A stretch of 31,533 bases of DNA from Sperchopsis tessellata (lineage: Eukaryota > Arthropoda > Insecta > Coleoptera > Hydrophilidae), in assembly GCA_033557685.1 (NCBI GenBank), contig JAWQRN010000316.1, forward strand, positions 1 to 31,533. Reading direction: 5' to 3'. The notes beneath the pieces were generated by a model that had not been told where the DNA came from, searched no databases, and was given only the letters and a program-made list of their open reading frames with translations. Positions 1-10,334 of this stretch are shown here, piece after piece (the first letter of the stretch is position 1; each line of letters opens with the position of its first letter). The position numbers and the translations under genes are program-made.

Positions 1-39
1 ATATATATATTACACAAAGGGTAATGTAATGATCTGTTT

Positions 40-345
40 GGATAACTAGAAGAATTAGATACCGAAATGATAGAATAAGATCCATCTCCAATGTCATTGA
101 CGTAGGGTAGAGAGTCGCATTCCTCAAGTGGCGATTCGTAGGACACATTGCGAGAAAAGATAACACGACATGGGACCAACGAATAATGAAATGGAACATG
201 ACCACAAGAGAGGCAGAGGAGGACTACCTATATGATTGTACGACGACCTCAAAAGAATAGTTGGACTGGCAAGGATCCAAACAGCACAAAACTGGGAACA
301 ATGTAGACAACTAGGAAAGGTCTACGTCCAAGAATGGACATAACA
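40..345 (+). pseudogene. 3' end of an RTE-like non-LTR retrotransposon reverse transcriptase
   Basis: Two plus-strand frames together give the familiar C-terminus of an insect RTE-type polymerase. KWRFVGHIARKDNTTWDQRI (from about 129) is followed, after a frameshift and a stop near 232, by YDDLKRIVGLARIQTAQNW and then LGKVYVQEW (to about 338). This matches the usual GHIAR...W..RPP.RW.DD(L/I)K...A...W...G.AYVQ pattern. The 5' part lies before the window or is lost. The copy is dead. A short A/T-rich tail (GATAATGAAGAAAT) follows the stop. Confidence 0.75.
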
Positions 346-544
346 GGATAATGAAGAAATATAACAAAATGAGACAAATGCAGATTAATAGACTATATTT
401 AGAGAATTTTACTATACAGTAATAAAATGAGGGTGAGGAAACTCACAGAATAAAGATAGGTGATAGAGTTGGGTTAGGCTAAATAGAGCTGCTTCTTTTG
501 TTGTCCTAAGTATGGCATTCAAATCTTCTGGGTTACTAAGGTCT

Positions 545-800
545 GCACAAACTAAGCTGCTTAACAAGAACCAGAGCATTAAGAACTGCATGTATAATAT
601 TATATGGGAGTAGATAGATGTTACATTGGAGAGACAGGTTGATTGCTAAAGTATTAAAGAACACAAAAGAATTTCTTGCAATATTAAAAATGGCTGAACA
701 CATATTCAAGGTAGACCATCAGACATCTCAATTACAGCCAAAGTGAAAAACTAGACTCGTAGAAAGCCAACAGAAGTAGCTTGCATAACTAGCATATCAA
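545..800 (+). pseudogene. Degenerate GIY-YIG endonuclease fragment of a Penelope-like element
   Basis: The plus-strand translation around 565-625 contains NQSIKNCMYNI, then RCYIGETG, the core of a GIY-YIG domain (usual form VY.IPC.C...YIGET.R). A shifted frame then gives KEHKRISCNIKNG and later AKVKN.TRRKPTEVACI, resembling the domain's conserved helix and tail. Stops and at least one frameshift are present. This arrangement is usual for the C-terminal endonuclease of Penelope-like retroelements. The short length keeps confidence moderate. Confidence 0.5.
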
Positions 801-867
801 TACCATGATTATCTGTAATGGATTGTTGAATGTTTGTGTAGGTACATATCTTTGATGGGATACTTAC

Positions 868-985
868 CAACTCTTAACTTAAATCTCTGGAATGAATCTC
901 TGTTTATCTGGTCCAAGCTAGTCATTAGTTGAACAGCAAATTCAATCAAAGGAATAATGATATGCTCTTCTTTTCTTGTGTTTTC
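868..985 (-). CDS. Ac76E: Adenylyl cyclase exon: C2 catalytic domain, middle part
   Basis: A 118-bp exon encodes 39 codons plus one base. It starts after a polypyrimidine-TTTAG acceptor (986-987) and ends at a GTAAGT donor (862-867 on the plus strand). The peptide begins ENTRKEEHIIIPLIEFAVQL and ends SFQRFKLRV plus the first base of a Gly codon. In this family the next residues are the conserved G(I/L)NHGP stretch. The acceptor phase (0) agrees with the preceding exon at 7858-7962. No exon carrying NHGP or the following IWGNTVN motif is visible between position 1 and 867, so the gene continues off the left edge. Confidence 0.9.
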
Positions 986-1217
986 CTAAAAAAAAGAAAA
1001 TAAATATGTACGAAAAAATATGATAATTATAGAGCATGTTTGGTAGTAAAGCATTACTACACTATAGTTTATTATTCAGTTCGAGGTTATTTACCTTTAA
1101 CTATTCCAAATAATTAGCCATGTGAAAGAAAATTAATCATTAATTTCAATAAATAGCACTAGAAATTTATTATTATTTTAAGACTAATACATACATAAGG
1201 TATTATCTACACAGGTG

Positions 1218-3053
1218 ACCAAATAGTACTGCACTCAATATATTGTTAGTTATTCAATTTAAAAATATATATGTATAAAAATTATATTTGGAGAATATTT
1301 AAAAAATCATTTTCGTTTATTTAGGGCATGCAGTTTTTCTCGGGCATAGCTCAACTTCGTTATTTTAAATACAACATCCTAAATATTATTGCAGTTTTTA
1401 ATAGTCATTAACAGTTTCCAAGATGTTGTGACTTTTTTGGAAAATGCATTTTACGCAGTCACTGTTTAAAATTACTCTACTTACCTTTTCACAAATAAAG
1501 AACACATTTTAGTAAGCAAGTAGCATATATTACGTAGTTTCTCAAAGTATGTTGTAAAATGTATATTTGATTTTAAGGTGAAAACTCAGGTAAAATTAAC
1601 ACCCTGTATATTTTTACATCATGTTATACTCCTTTAGTGTTCTTCAATATTTATTAAGCATGTGCTAAACTTATCTACTTATCACAAGTTTAGCAAATCT
1701 TTCTGAAAGCAATAAAATATTTGTAAATAATTTTCAGTACACCTTCCATTTTGAGGTATTTTCAATTGATCTCTTCTTATAAAGGATTTGTTCACTCTTC
1801 TAAGCACATCAACTTTAATATTTTTATCGCATAAGTAATTCTATCTTTCATGTCTTCTTTTATTGTTGGAGGTTTTTCATAAACTCATATTTCATAAAAA
1901 GAAGTCTATTTTAGATAAATCTAGAGATCTAGGAGGCCATGTTATTGGCCCTCCTCTACCGATCCATTTGTCCGGAAAGCTTTGATATAAATAATTTCGA
2001 ACTGAAACCTAGTAGTGCCCTGGAACACCATCATGCTGAAACCAACTATATTCATGTTAAACTGTGCAAAGGAATGGCATCTAAATATTCCTCTTAGTTT
2101 GAATGAACTCGAAATAATTTTCGCCATTAAGTTCTCTTCAAAAAAATATAGTCCAAGTATGTGATTGTTGATGATCTCTGGGGAGCACGAAATGAGGATT
2201 TTACGTGTGGTTCATCTGTATGAGATACAACAGGATACTTTTGGTGGTAAATTTTAATTCTAACAAACAGTTTTTAGTATATACACTATGTTTATCAATT
2301 CGTCTTTTGAATAAATTATATCTCATGAAAAAACTATTACATATTTATACTAATTTTTCACTTACTTCAAAATGTCATTCAACAATATGTACGTAATTGT
2401 TCTCAAAATGTTTTATTGTTTTATTATAGCTAACTTATAGATTTTTATCTTTAAAATAAAATTTTAAGAAAACATGTGATAAGTCAAAAACTATGATAGA
2501 TAGGTACAGCACATGCTTAATAAATATTGAAAACACTAATAGGGGTATAACATGATGTTAAAATATATAGGTGTTCCATTTAAGAAACTCAAGTAAGTTA
2601 ATGATCAATTTAGCTGAGTTATCACCTTTAAATCAAGCATCTTTAGAATCAAATCACATTCTACAAGATACCTTGATAAACTATGTAGTATTAGCTACTT
2701 GCTTACTAAAACGTTTTCTTTATTTCTAAAAACTAAGATAAGTAGAATCATTTCAAGTAGTAACAGCATAAATAATTTTTTCCAAAAAATCGCATTAACT
2801 TGGAAAGTGTTAATTTTAAATACAGACAATGTTACATAAACTAGCCTTCAAACCTAACGGACTACTAAAAACTGCAATAATATAAAGGATGTTGTATTGA
2901 AAATAACGAAGTCGAGTTGTGAAAAATCAACACCTGTATACACGAAAATAATTTTAAAATATTCTCCAAATAAAACCAGACTAATACATTTTTATAATTT
3001 CATTCTATATTAAATCAATAACAATATATCAAGTGCAGAGATACTATTTGTAC
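1218..3053. mobile_element. Tc1/mariner-type element with very long terminal inverted repeats
   Basis: The sequence from about 1218 to 1700 recurs inverted at about 2470-3053. Matching landmarks are ATATATTGTTA near the outer ends, TTTGGAGAATATTT, CTTCGTTATTTT, ACAACATCCT, ATTATTGCAGTTTTTA and TATTTATTAAGCATGTGCT. The arms are diverged, so this is an old copy. Between them lies a broken DDE transposase (separate entry). AACACCCTGTATA (about 1605) and its inverted counterpart TATATAGGTGTT (about 2565) resemble mariner-type ends but sit inside the arms, so the true termini are uncertain. Confidence 0.7.
1790..2190 (-). pseudogene. Broken DDE transposase, mariner/IS630-Tc1 superfamily
   Basis: The minus strand reads, across three frames, NNHILGLYFFEEN, NGENYFEFIQ, WFQHDGVPGHY, VRNYLYQSFPDKWIGRGGP and ITWPPRSLDL, followed by IDFFL. 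This is the well-known catalytic core of mariner-like transposases (QHDGAPAHY...FPDRWIGRGGPI.WPPRSPDLTPLDFF), with the second catalytic Asp in QHDG. Stops occur within it, for instance after GHY. It sits in the centre of the palindromic element and was presumably its transposase. Confidence 0.8.
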
Positions 3054-4177
3054 ATAAATAAAATAAACATTAATAAAACTATTAATTGCATAGTACGGAG
3101 AAGTTTATATAGAGTTATAATTGTTTTCTGTTACAGTGTACTGTTTATTTATGTTTAAGAGTCTTCTCACTATTTCATCTGAATATAAAAATAAGCTTTC
3201 TTAAAAACACTTGCTTTTAATATATTTAGCCTGGGATGCAGCAGGCCACCAATCCATAAGTTAACCTGCTGTGAAAATGTCCATAGTATTTGTTTTTGCT
3301 GTGGCTTTATTAACATAGAATCAAATGTGCCTAACACCATATATTGTATTAGTAGTGCTCTTTGATAGCCCCTGTACAGATTCATACTGAGTTAGTAAGG
3401 AATCCAGAACTATTTTAAGATGCTTCATAATTTCGCGAAGTAAATAAATTTGAATCTGTCACGTTCCGCCACATCGCTTTCTATATATGAGAATATTATT
3501 TAACTTGCTTTCTGTAGATTTAGCAGTAACTCTTAGCATACTTAAGCTCTATCTAGGATATTGGTTTTATAGAACTCTAGTTTGAATCACAGGCCAACAG
3601 GGTTGTATTATGGGCCTCATGGTATTGCACGAGATGTTTACGGGTAAGTTGTTACTGAATAACATACTACAATAGGATTGAGTATAGAATCCTGGGTGCT
3701 AGTCACTGTATAGTCCTCACTGGTGGAAAATACCTGTTAAGTGATACTTCCAGTATCCCAACTTATGCAGGTTGAGTATCATTGTTAAACCTAATGGTTT
3801 TTTACTGTAAACATCCATAGTTGCAACCTGTTAGTGTCACTAAGTCTATCTGTAGCAGTGAGTCTGCATTCAATCCTTTTTTGCGTCAGATCAGTATAAA
3901 CATTCAGTAAAGCGTTTTCTTAAGGCGAAGTATTCATTATACACGAGAAAGATTTGTATTCGCGACGTAGCATAAGACCTTCATATAAAATTTCAGGAAA
4001 TCCAAGCCGTTCAAAATGCTCTATGTCAATTAATACAACCCCACGTGGGCAAGTGAAAGTTATATAATGTTTCTTAAGTGCTTTGGTATGTGTATATATT
4101 ATTATACCTTCTCAAAAATAAGGTGATGATCTAATCCCTTATTAATCTACAATACAATACTATAAATCTTATATTTC

Positions 4178-4395
4178 ATCGCATCCAGCGACAGAACTGG
4201 CCTGGAGCAGATACAAGGTAGTTATAAAAGTAGTCATTTGGTAGAAATATTGAATTATTGCTGAAGCACATTTAGTTTCTCCTTCATTTTGAGTTAGATA
4301 CATGTATTGTCAAATCTACTAAAAAATTCAACAAGCTCAAGATGCAAGTTCACTAAGCATTATGCGTCCTTCTTAAGTGAGGCAACCATAAGATT
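4178..4395 (+). repeat. Dispersed repeat, copy 1
   Basis: This segment resembles 26337-26515 in the same orientation. Shared stretches include AGCAGATACAAGGTA, TATAAAAGTAGTCA and TTGGTAGAAATATT, then further downstream GTTCACT.C/ACTAA, GCGTCC/ACGTCC and TCTTAAG(T/C)GAG. The first 70 bp are the most similar. There is no coding potential and no recognisable SINE promoter. The family is unknown to me. Confidence 0.6.
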
Positions 4396-6689
4396 AAATT
4401 TTGGCTCTTCGAACTGAACATTTTGGTTCTTTGAGCCAGTGCAGTCACTATGCTCATGTCTTGTACCAACAAACTGGTGAGGGCATAACAAGTTCTACAA
4501 GTCTAGTGCCCTTCCTCTAAATTTCTAGAACTCCATTGTTTTTATGAAACTTCTTAGGTGGTATTGCTCAAATTGCATAATTGTATTTAGATTCTCTAAA
4601 TTTCAATTTTATCACTTTTCCACTTTCATTATATATTGAATGCCAAAATTTTTGAAATTAAAGTATCATAACTTTAATGTATGTAAACCAGCAAAATCGA
4701 AAATATGCAGTTTTTGGGATGGTAATTATAAAGAAGCAGTTGTATGGCCATGTGTTGTGGTCTAACAGTTTTTTACAATATATTTAAATAATATATTGTA
4801 GTGTTTCCGCTTATTTAATACTAATAATTAATTTAATATTTTTTTTAGTCTGTTTGCGGTGATATTTCATTAGTTCTTTGTTTATTGTTATTCATACATG
4901 AAACTAATCCTATTATCTTTGTTGTCTGGATTCACTTATTCACGCACTATTCATTGTTAAAACATGTCATACTTTGGCTTCTCTTAAAGGGTATAAAACA
5001 AGGCATATACAGAAGATAGGAGGTTAGTTAAATTTTAAATCTAACAGAAATTGTTACAGCTATACAATATCTATTTACTATTTTTTTAATTTTATGATAT
5101 AAACACTGTTTTTAAAACTATCAGCAATTTCAATTTTCCAGATTTAGAAAATGTTTACAAGTTTCTTAACTTTTTCTATAATACTACAGTGTTTCAATAA
5201 TTTAATACTCCCACTGTAAATTATTTTTTATTTTATTATTTCATCTATTTTATTATTTTGAATGCAAAAACCGAAGACTTCAGATAACTTTGGAAGATAC
5301 CTCCCCAATCTATGCACATATCTTTCACTGACATGATTTTGAAATTGGACACATCCTTTTACTTCTAGACTTTGCTATTATTGATACGTTATGAGCTATA
5401 CCACAATTTAAGCTGAGAAGGTTTTGGTGCCAAATCTTTAAGATTCATTGTGTAAGATGAGTGGAAGTCTTTTGTCATAGATGGTTACCTCATCAACCAT
5501 TGAATTTTGGCAACTACATTTTGCATTAGGGGAGAGTGCAGATGAGTTTGCGTGTGAAAAGTGGAGTTGTCTGAAGTTAATAACAGAGCTCTATTATAAC
5601 TCTTTCATGGTCTATTCTACATTGATTCTCAATGTCCATTTTACTCTGCTTACTTTTTCTATGAAACATTTTAAACATATTATTTAATAATTTATTTGAA
5701 ATACTTGGCATATCGTAATATTATAAATCATGTTTGCTAATTGGTTTATTTGCTATTGGCATTTTTTTGTTGACCCAAAGTTGGTTTTGGAATTCAGTTC
5801 CTGGATCTGCAAGTAAGTCTATACAACATAGCAAGCTTATTATGATAAGTGCCTTTATCATCTAATCTATTATATGCTGAAGGTTATTAATTCTATTTTG
5901 ATCTGAGATTTATTTTTGGTAATAGCATCCAGAACTGCAAGTCAGCTGGTAGTATAGAGACTTCTCATCATATGAGTATATGTTCTTCTGACTGTTTAAA
6001 AACTTTGTTAATTCTCATGCACATATAATCATTGTAGTGGACTCAACATTACTATTTATTATATTTGTATCACATTTATTATATCATTTTGTTCTGTATT
6101 AATGTGTTGTTTGGATGCATTATCATACAGTTATGACTGTTTGTCTGGTTTAATACATTAAACTTCATCTAGTTTTTAAAATTTATTTCCATCGTTTCTT
6201 AGAGTTATTACACACACACATCATTTCTTTATGGGTCCTATATCTGTATATTTCACTAGATGTTCATGCTATTTTTTTACCAGTTGAGGCAAGTGCATCT
6301 TTGTAGGAAAGACCCCACATCTAATCAGGTCGTTTCAATATGTTTATTTTGATCTTTCCCTTTGAGCACTTATCTTCACCGTCTGCTTGTTTGAACTGAT
6401 GGAGATTTTAGAAATTTCACACAGGCACTGTATATTTAAAGATACGTTATGGAAACAACAGCTGTTACTCAAAAATCCCTTTTAAGAGGTTGTACACAAA
6501 TTGTTAAACATTAACAAGATTAACGATGTAGATCGAATAAAGGTGGTGTAATTGTATTGCAAGCTGAAGAATCTTCAATTTTGACCAAGATATAATCCTA
6601 ACTGGTGGACTATTATGTGAATTGTGGTATGGATTAACATATTTGGTACTACCTAAAAACTGTTCTACCATTGAAATCCAAAGGTCCGA

Positions 6690-6895
6690 ATATCAACTAT
6701 TAACGCTGCAGTGGCCTCAGCTACTGATAAAAATCTTAGCATTTGAAGAAGATAATGGGCATTGTGCAAAGCTATCAGTGAATGGAGTATTTTGCACAAG
6801 GATTTGATTTTCTTTCCATATAAGATTCAACACACAAGACATTTAAATCCAGAAGACCTACCAAGAGATCTGCCAAAAGTTGTGTTTAGTTGGGA
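6690..6895 (+). pseudogene. Helix-turn-helix fragment of a mariner-like transposase
   Basis: One plus-strand frame reads NINAAVASATDKNLSI, stop, RR, stop, WALCKAISEWSILHKDLIFF, then PYKIQHTRHLNPEDLPRDLP. This matches the N-terminal DNA-binding region of mariner-type transposases (V..SV..NPN.SIRRRSQ.LGIS..S..RILHKDL...PYKIQ..Q.L.P.D...R). The catalytic core is not visible downstream. It is the opposite strand and a different protein part from the transposase at 1790-2190, so it is a separate relic. Confidence 0.65.
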
Positions 6896-7250
6896 ATGAT
6901 GCAAATTTAAAAAAATTGTAATTTATGCCTGACGAGCTGTAAGGTAACTAGACTTCACTGCTTCAGACATTTATTTCTGAGGATGTTATACGCAAAAGGT
7001 GTACAACACTAAACAACACAGTAAGAACGAATTAAAATATCCAAAAGACCGTTATTAGAAAGATATCCTGGACCACATTTACAGTGGTAATGAACAACTT
7101 TTTGGTTAGATGTAAGGCTTGTATTAACGAAGGTGGTTTATGTCTAAAACAAATCATTTTCTAAAAATATTTTTATGATAAAATAAATAAAATTCTAGAT
7201 TTAAGAAAAACAATTAACAATTTGTAGCTTCCTTGGCCGTACATGAACTT

Positions 7251-7624
7251 GTTATTTTAATGTTTGATAAATTAAATATCGAGCAAACCGGCCAAGTCAA
7301 TATATTAAATGCAGAAATCTTATTCTAATATCTAATTAGCGTAATGATTATTCAATTGCAACATTGAAACATTGTGATACCTCTCATAATATGCTCACTC
7401 ATGATCTCAAAGCATATATACAAGGAATCAAATATGTATTCGTACGTGGGGTACAGCTAATTACTAACTAGAGCAGTGATGATGAAGTCTTAATAACAGA
7501 AACACATGTCCACTGCAATTCAACTTGTTTTCCTTAAGTTTTTCAAAACAAACTTGGTTTCTGCATTTAATATATTGACTTGGCCAGTTTCCTCGATATT
7601 TGATTTATCAAATATTAAAATAAC
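7251..7624. mobile_element. Small non-autonomous inverted-repeat element (MITE-like)
   Basis: Arms of about 67 bp at 7251-7318 and 7558-7624 are inverted copies with few mismatches. Both contain TTTGATAAAT, AAATATCGAG, GGCCAAGTCAATATATTAAA and TGCAGAAA. A 239-bp non-coding spacer separates them. No clear target-site duplication is visible, so the outer limits are those of the detectable match. It lies just inside the intron ahead of exon 7858-7962 in plus coordinates. Confidence 0.75.
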
Positions 7625-7857
7625 ACATATATTTACAATATTTTCTACAGCAACATTCGTGCATCAACCTATATTACCAAGCTGCCTGTAGTTCAGGCCG
7701 TGAATTGAAGAAAATTATAGACCTCAACAATTGGTGGCAGCAACCACCTTATTGTAATGTAGTTTTATTATTTATATTATTCTGTATTTTTTTTAGATGA
7801 AAGATATAAATATATTTTTCTTTATCAAAAAAAGTCGAGTACAGAATCATTACTTAC

Positions 7858-7962
7858 TCTGCTATTTCCTTCTTGACCGGGCTGTAAACCTGAAGCAAGC
7901 ATGTATGTGCTACCAATTGTTTTAATTTTTTCAATTCCACTAAATTTCGGTTTTAGAAGAAG
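7858..7962 (-). CDS. Ac76E: Adenylyl cyclase exon: C2 domain, purine-site segment
   Basis: A 105-bp exon of 35 codons, phase 0 at both ends, lies between a TTTTAG acceptor (7963-7964) and a GTAAGT donor (7852-7857). It reads LLLKPKFSGIEKIKTIGSTY followed by MLASGLQPGQEGNSR. KIKTIGSTYM is nearly invariant in C2 domains. Its lysine matches the adenine-contacting lysine of mammalian AC2, and the nearby Ile and Ser line the forskolin pocket (family knowledge). The Gln/Gly-rich tail leads into the variable loop that ends at exon 868-985. Confidence 0.93.
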
Positions 7963-8284
7963 CTAAAATGAAATTATTAGATCAGTTCACTAACTTCAAG
8001 AAGAATTAGGGTAATAAGTTTAAGATTTTAAATATAGTCATTTAGTATGGGACATCTAGTTTATTTAGCAGTATGTTAGAGGTGTCATGTGGTAACCAAA
8101 TCAATTGAGTTTAACGTTTTCTGGGGTTACTATATTTTGCAGGTATGTATAATGAAAATATGACTGGTCCTAGACTTGAACCTCAGAGCACAACACAGGA
8201 CAATTGATGGTATGATGTGCGACGACACTCAGACTATACTATTGGGGTTTATCAATGAAATTATTTATGAAAATGTATGCTTAC

Positions 8285-8497
8285 CTTGTCGAACTCACAA
8301 ATAATTTCATTTAATAGTCGAAGACATTCAAGACCTTGTTTGTTGACATCACTTTCATCATAGAATTCTTTATAATTTGGTATGGAAGCAAACATGACTG
8401 CTATGCATGCATACCTTTCATGGTAAAGCTCTTGAGTGTCTCTAGTAGCCAAAAAGTGTTCTGCTACATGAGCAGGTAAAATATTTTCAAGTAAAAT
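8285..8497 (-). CDS. Ac76E: Adenylyl cyclase exon: start of C2 catalytic domain
   Basis: A 213-bp exon of 71 codons, phase 0 at both ends, has acceptor TTTCAG (8498-8499) and donor AAG|GTAAGC (8279-8284). The peptide opens ILLENILPAHVAEHFL, continues with ELYHERYACIAVMFASIPNY, and ends CLRLLNEIICEFDK. This is the first part of the class III cyclase fold of C2. The FASIP strand contributes to the catalytic and forskolin interface, and the NILPAHVAEHFL helix follows the linker from helix 12. An open frame runs past both splice sites (8261-8512), but the flanking residues are intronic. Confidence 0.95.
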
Positions 8498-9082
8498 CTG
8501 AAACAAATTCACTCATATTAATTCATGTATTAAAACAATCCACATGAGGGATCATGTAGTCAGGAATGTGAGTGATTCAGGAAGATTAGCTGCCAGTGAC
8601 ATATGATTAGTGAATAATTAGTAAGCTGATAATTGGCACAGAATGCTCTTATGTTATCGCACTATGGTGGTGTAAGTATGCAAGATATATGAGTTATTTC
8701 TTTGTGCTTTTCTAATAGTTCTTTCGATTATTCAATCATTAAATTATTCTTTTGTCTATTTTTTTTCATTTAATTGAGTTTATACAGCGCATAAATTACA
8801 GAAATATTTAACTGGAAAATGTCAAAATGCATTATGATGTTCGACTACTTCTAAAAGTTATATATCTTTTATATTTTGTTGTCAACCAACTATTAAATAA
8901 TTTTAAAATACGCGAGCACATACGGTTTAATCTTATTTCAAATTTTGTAAATACTTTGAAAGCTAAGGTAGGATAAACTAAGTCATTTTGGAAAATTGTT
9001 CTATTGTTTATATAAACATTTGAATATTTCTTTCGATTGGTATTATTGGCTGAAGTTAAGCAATTGAAACACTCCAACTTAC

Positions 9083-9254
9083 CTTATTGATCCCTCTCAT
9101 AGTCTCAACTTCTTCCTGCTCAAATTTAAGTTTAGCCTTCCATAAGAAGTCCGTCCTAGATGTAAATTCAATTTGCCGATCCAAGATATGAAATATAATT
9201 ACAGCTACGCTAAGAACTAATGCAGATTTTACTTCGAAAGGTAGACCAGGAAAT
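9083..9254 (-). CDS. Ac76E: Adenylyl cyclase exon: membrane helix 12 and linker into C2
   Basis: A 172-bp exon (one base plus 57 codons) has acceptor TTTCAG (9255-9256) and donor AAG|GTAAGT (9077-9082). Residues 9-24 (KSALVLSVAVIIFHIL) form the last membrane helix. It is followed by DRQIEFTSRTDFLWKAKLKF and a charged helix EQEEVETMRGINK. The DRQxE..xRxDFLWK stretch is a hallmark of AC2-class cyclases immediately before C2. The charged helix probably forms the coiled linker that transmits to the catalytic core. The split codon with exon 9977-10140 is CA|A (Gln). Confidence 0.94.
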
Positions 9255-9976
9255 CTGAAAAATGGGCTATTTAATTATTTGCATTTATCTTCCCTTTTAA
9301 TAGATCACTAAAAAAGTTTTGCCAGTTCTTGAGGTTAATATAGTAAATTCAGTTCGAAATTTGAACCATTATGTACAATAACCTACTCGTACGAGTAATT
9401 CATTTTATGTCAATTTTTATTATTGTTAAGTGTGATTTAAGATGGAAAATGATCGTACTTGAAATGTAACGGTATCCTAAGGGTACCTTATGATTTAATT
9501 TAGAGTCAATTCAGTCTTAAAATAAAGTGGCGTTATCATGCGTGTTGGCCTATTTAGGTTCTGATGAGTTCAAGTTTGAAACTAGGGAAACTATGGCAGG
9601 CGACTATCAAAACAACGGTGCTGTTGTTTGCTTTAAGAATAGTACCAAGTATACATTATTTGTCAGTGATAGAATATAAAAGTTTTATTGAATCATTTTG
9701 TGTTTTCGTACATCCATTTTGAAATAAATAAATATTGGTTCGAAAGTTGATTTTTGATAAAGTTACTTTCTTTTAATACTGAATTGACCTATCCTAAAAC
9801 TCTACCCATTGCATGGATGAGTCAATGAACAGGTCAAATGGGTAAGGTCCAAAAGATGCTGTTCAGCATAATATTCCATTTAAAATACTACGATTATATA
9901 ATCTGAAAAAATATTTCTATGGGATTAAATTCTGTATATGACAACAATTTTTTTGGCATTTTGAAGTTTTACTTAC

Positions 9977-10140
9977 TGATCATCATGTGCATCATGGTAG
10001 TCTTGAAAAAAGTCCAAATAGCTAAATATGCTGATATGTGCTATTACTGATATGATCATCAAACCAAGTTTCAGAAGAAAGCCTAGTCTCAAAAATACTG
10101 ATATGGCAGCCAGTGTTAATGCTGAACTATACAAATACGT
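9977..10140 (-). CDS. Ac76E: Adenylyl cyclase exon: membrane helices 10 and 11
   Basis: A 164-bp exon (54 codons plus two bases) has acceptor TTTTAG (10141-10142) and donor CA|GTAAGT (9971-9976). Residues 3-19 (LYSSALTLAAISVFLRL) and about 25-46 (LKLGLMIISVIAHISIFSYLDF) are hydrophobic and correspond to helices 10 and 11 of the second membrane block. The end, QDYHDAHDD, is an acidic loop before helix 12. The exon is in phase 0 with the glycosylated-loop exon upstream. Confidence 0.92.
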
Positions 10141-10199
10141 CTAAAAGTTAAACATAATAGTTAAATATTTAGTGATAATATTTAAATTAAAGTACTTAC

Positions 10200-10334
10200 T
10201 GGTACATACTCAATTATGGGGTTATCTAGTAAAGACGGTAAGTCTGTGGTGTTGGTATTGTTTGATGGTTCAGATGTATACCCTGTTGGATAATAATCTA
10301 CCAAAATTGGTGCTGGTATTGGGTCATAGTCCAC
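10200..10334 (-). CDS. Ac76E: Adenylyl cyclase exon: extracellular loop with N-glycosylation sites
   Basis: A 135-bp exon of 45 codons, phase 0 at both ends, has acceptor TTGTAG (10335-10336) and donor CCA|GTAAGT (10194-10199). The sequence is polar and Pro/Tyr-rich, and contains SEPSNNTNTTD with two N-x-T sequons at exon residues 25 and 28. In mammalian membrane cyclases the loop between helices 9 and 10 is extracellular and N-glycosylated, which is where this exon falls. It continues in frame to TYLYSSAL of helix 10. Confidence 0.88.

Larger units (their letters stand above)
986..7857 (-). other. Intron of the adenylyl cyclase gene (about 6.9 kb)
   Basis: It lies between exons 7858-7962 and 868-985. 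It contains the palindromic mariner-type element (about 1218-3053), one copy of a dispersed repeat (4178-4395), a mariner-like helix-turn-helix fragment (about 6690-6890) and a small inverted-repeat element (7251-7624). In 3060-4170 and 4400-6650 I find only AT-rich sequence with short chance frames and nothing I recognise. Confidence 0.85.

Noticed and set aside
465..480. GGTTAGG words as telomere-type TTAGG repeats
   Set aside because: Only isolated single units here and near 29435, with no array.
3170..3385. 71-codon minus-strand frame with fairly natural composition
   Set aside because: No family resemblance and no supporting splice or repeat structure, so it was not called as a gene.
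9560..9590. CTGATGAG...GAAAC resembling a hammerhead ribozyme core
   Set aside because: The bases between the two core motifs cannot form stem II, and no flanking helices were found.
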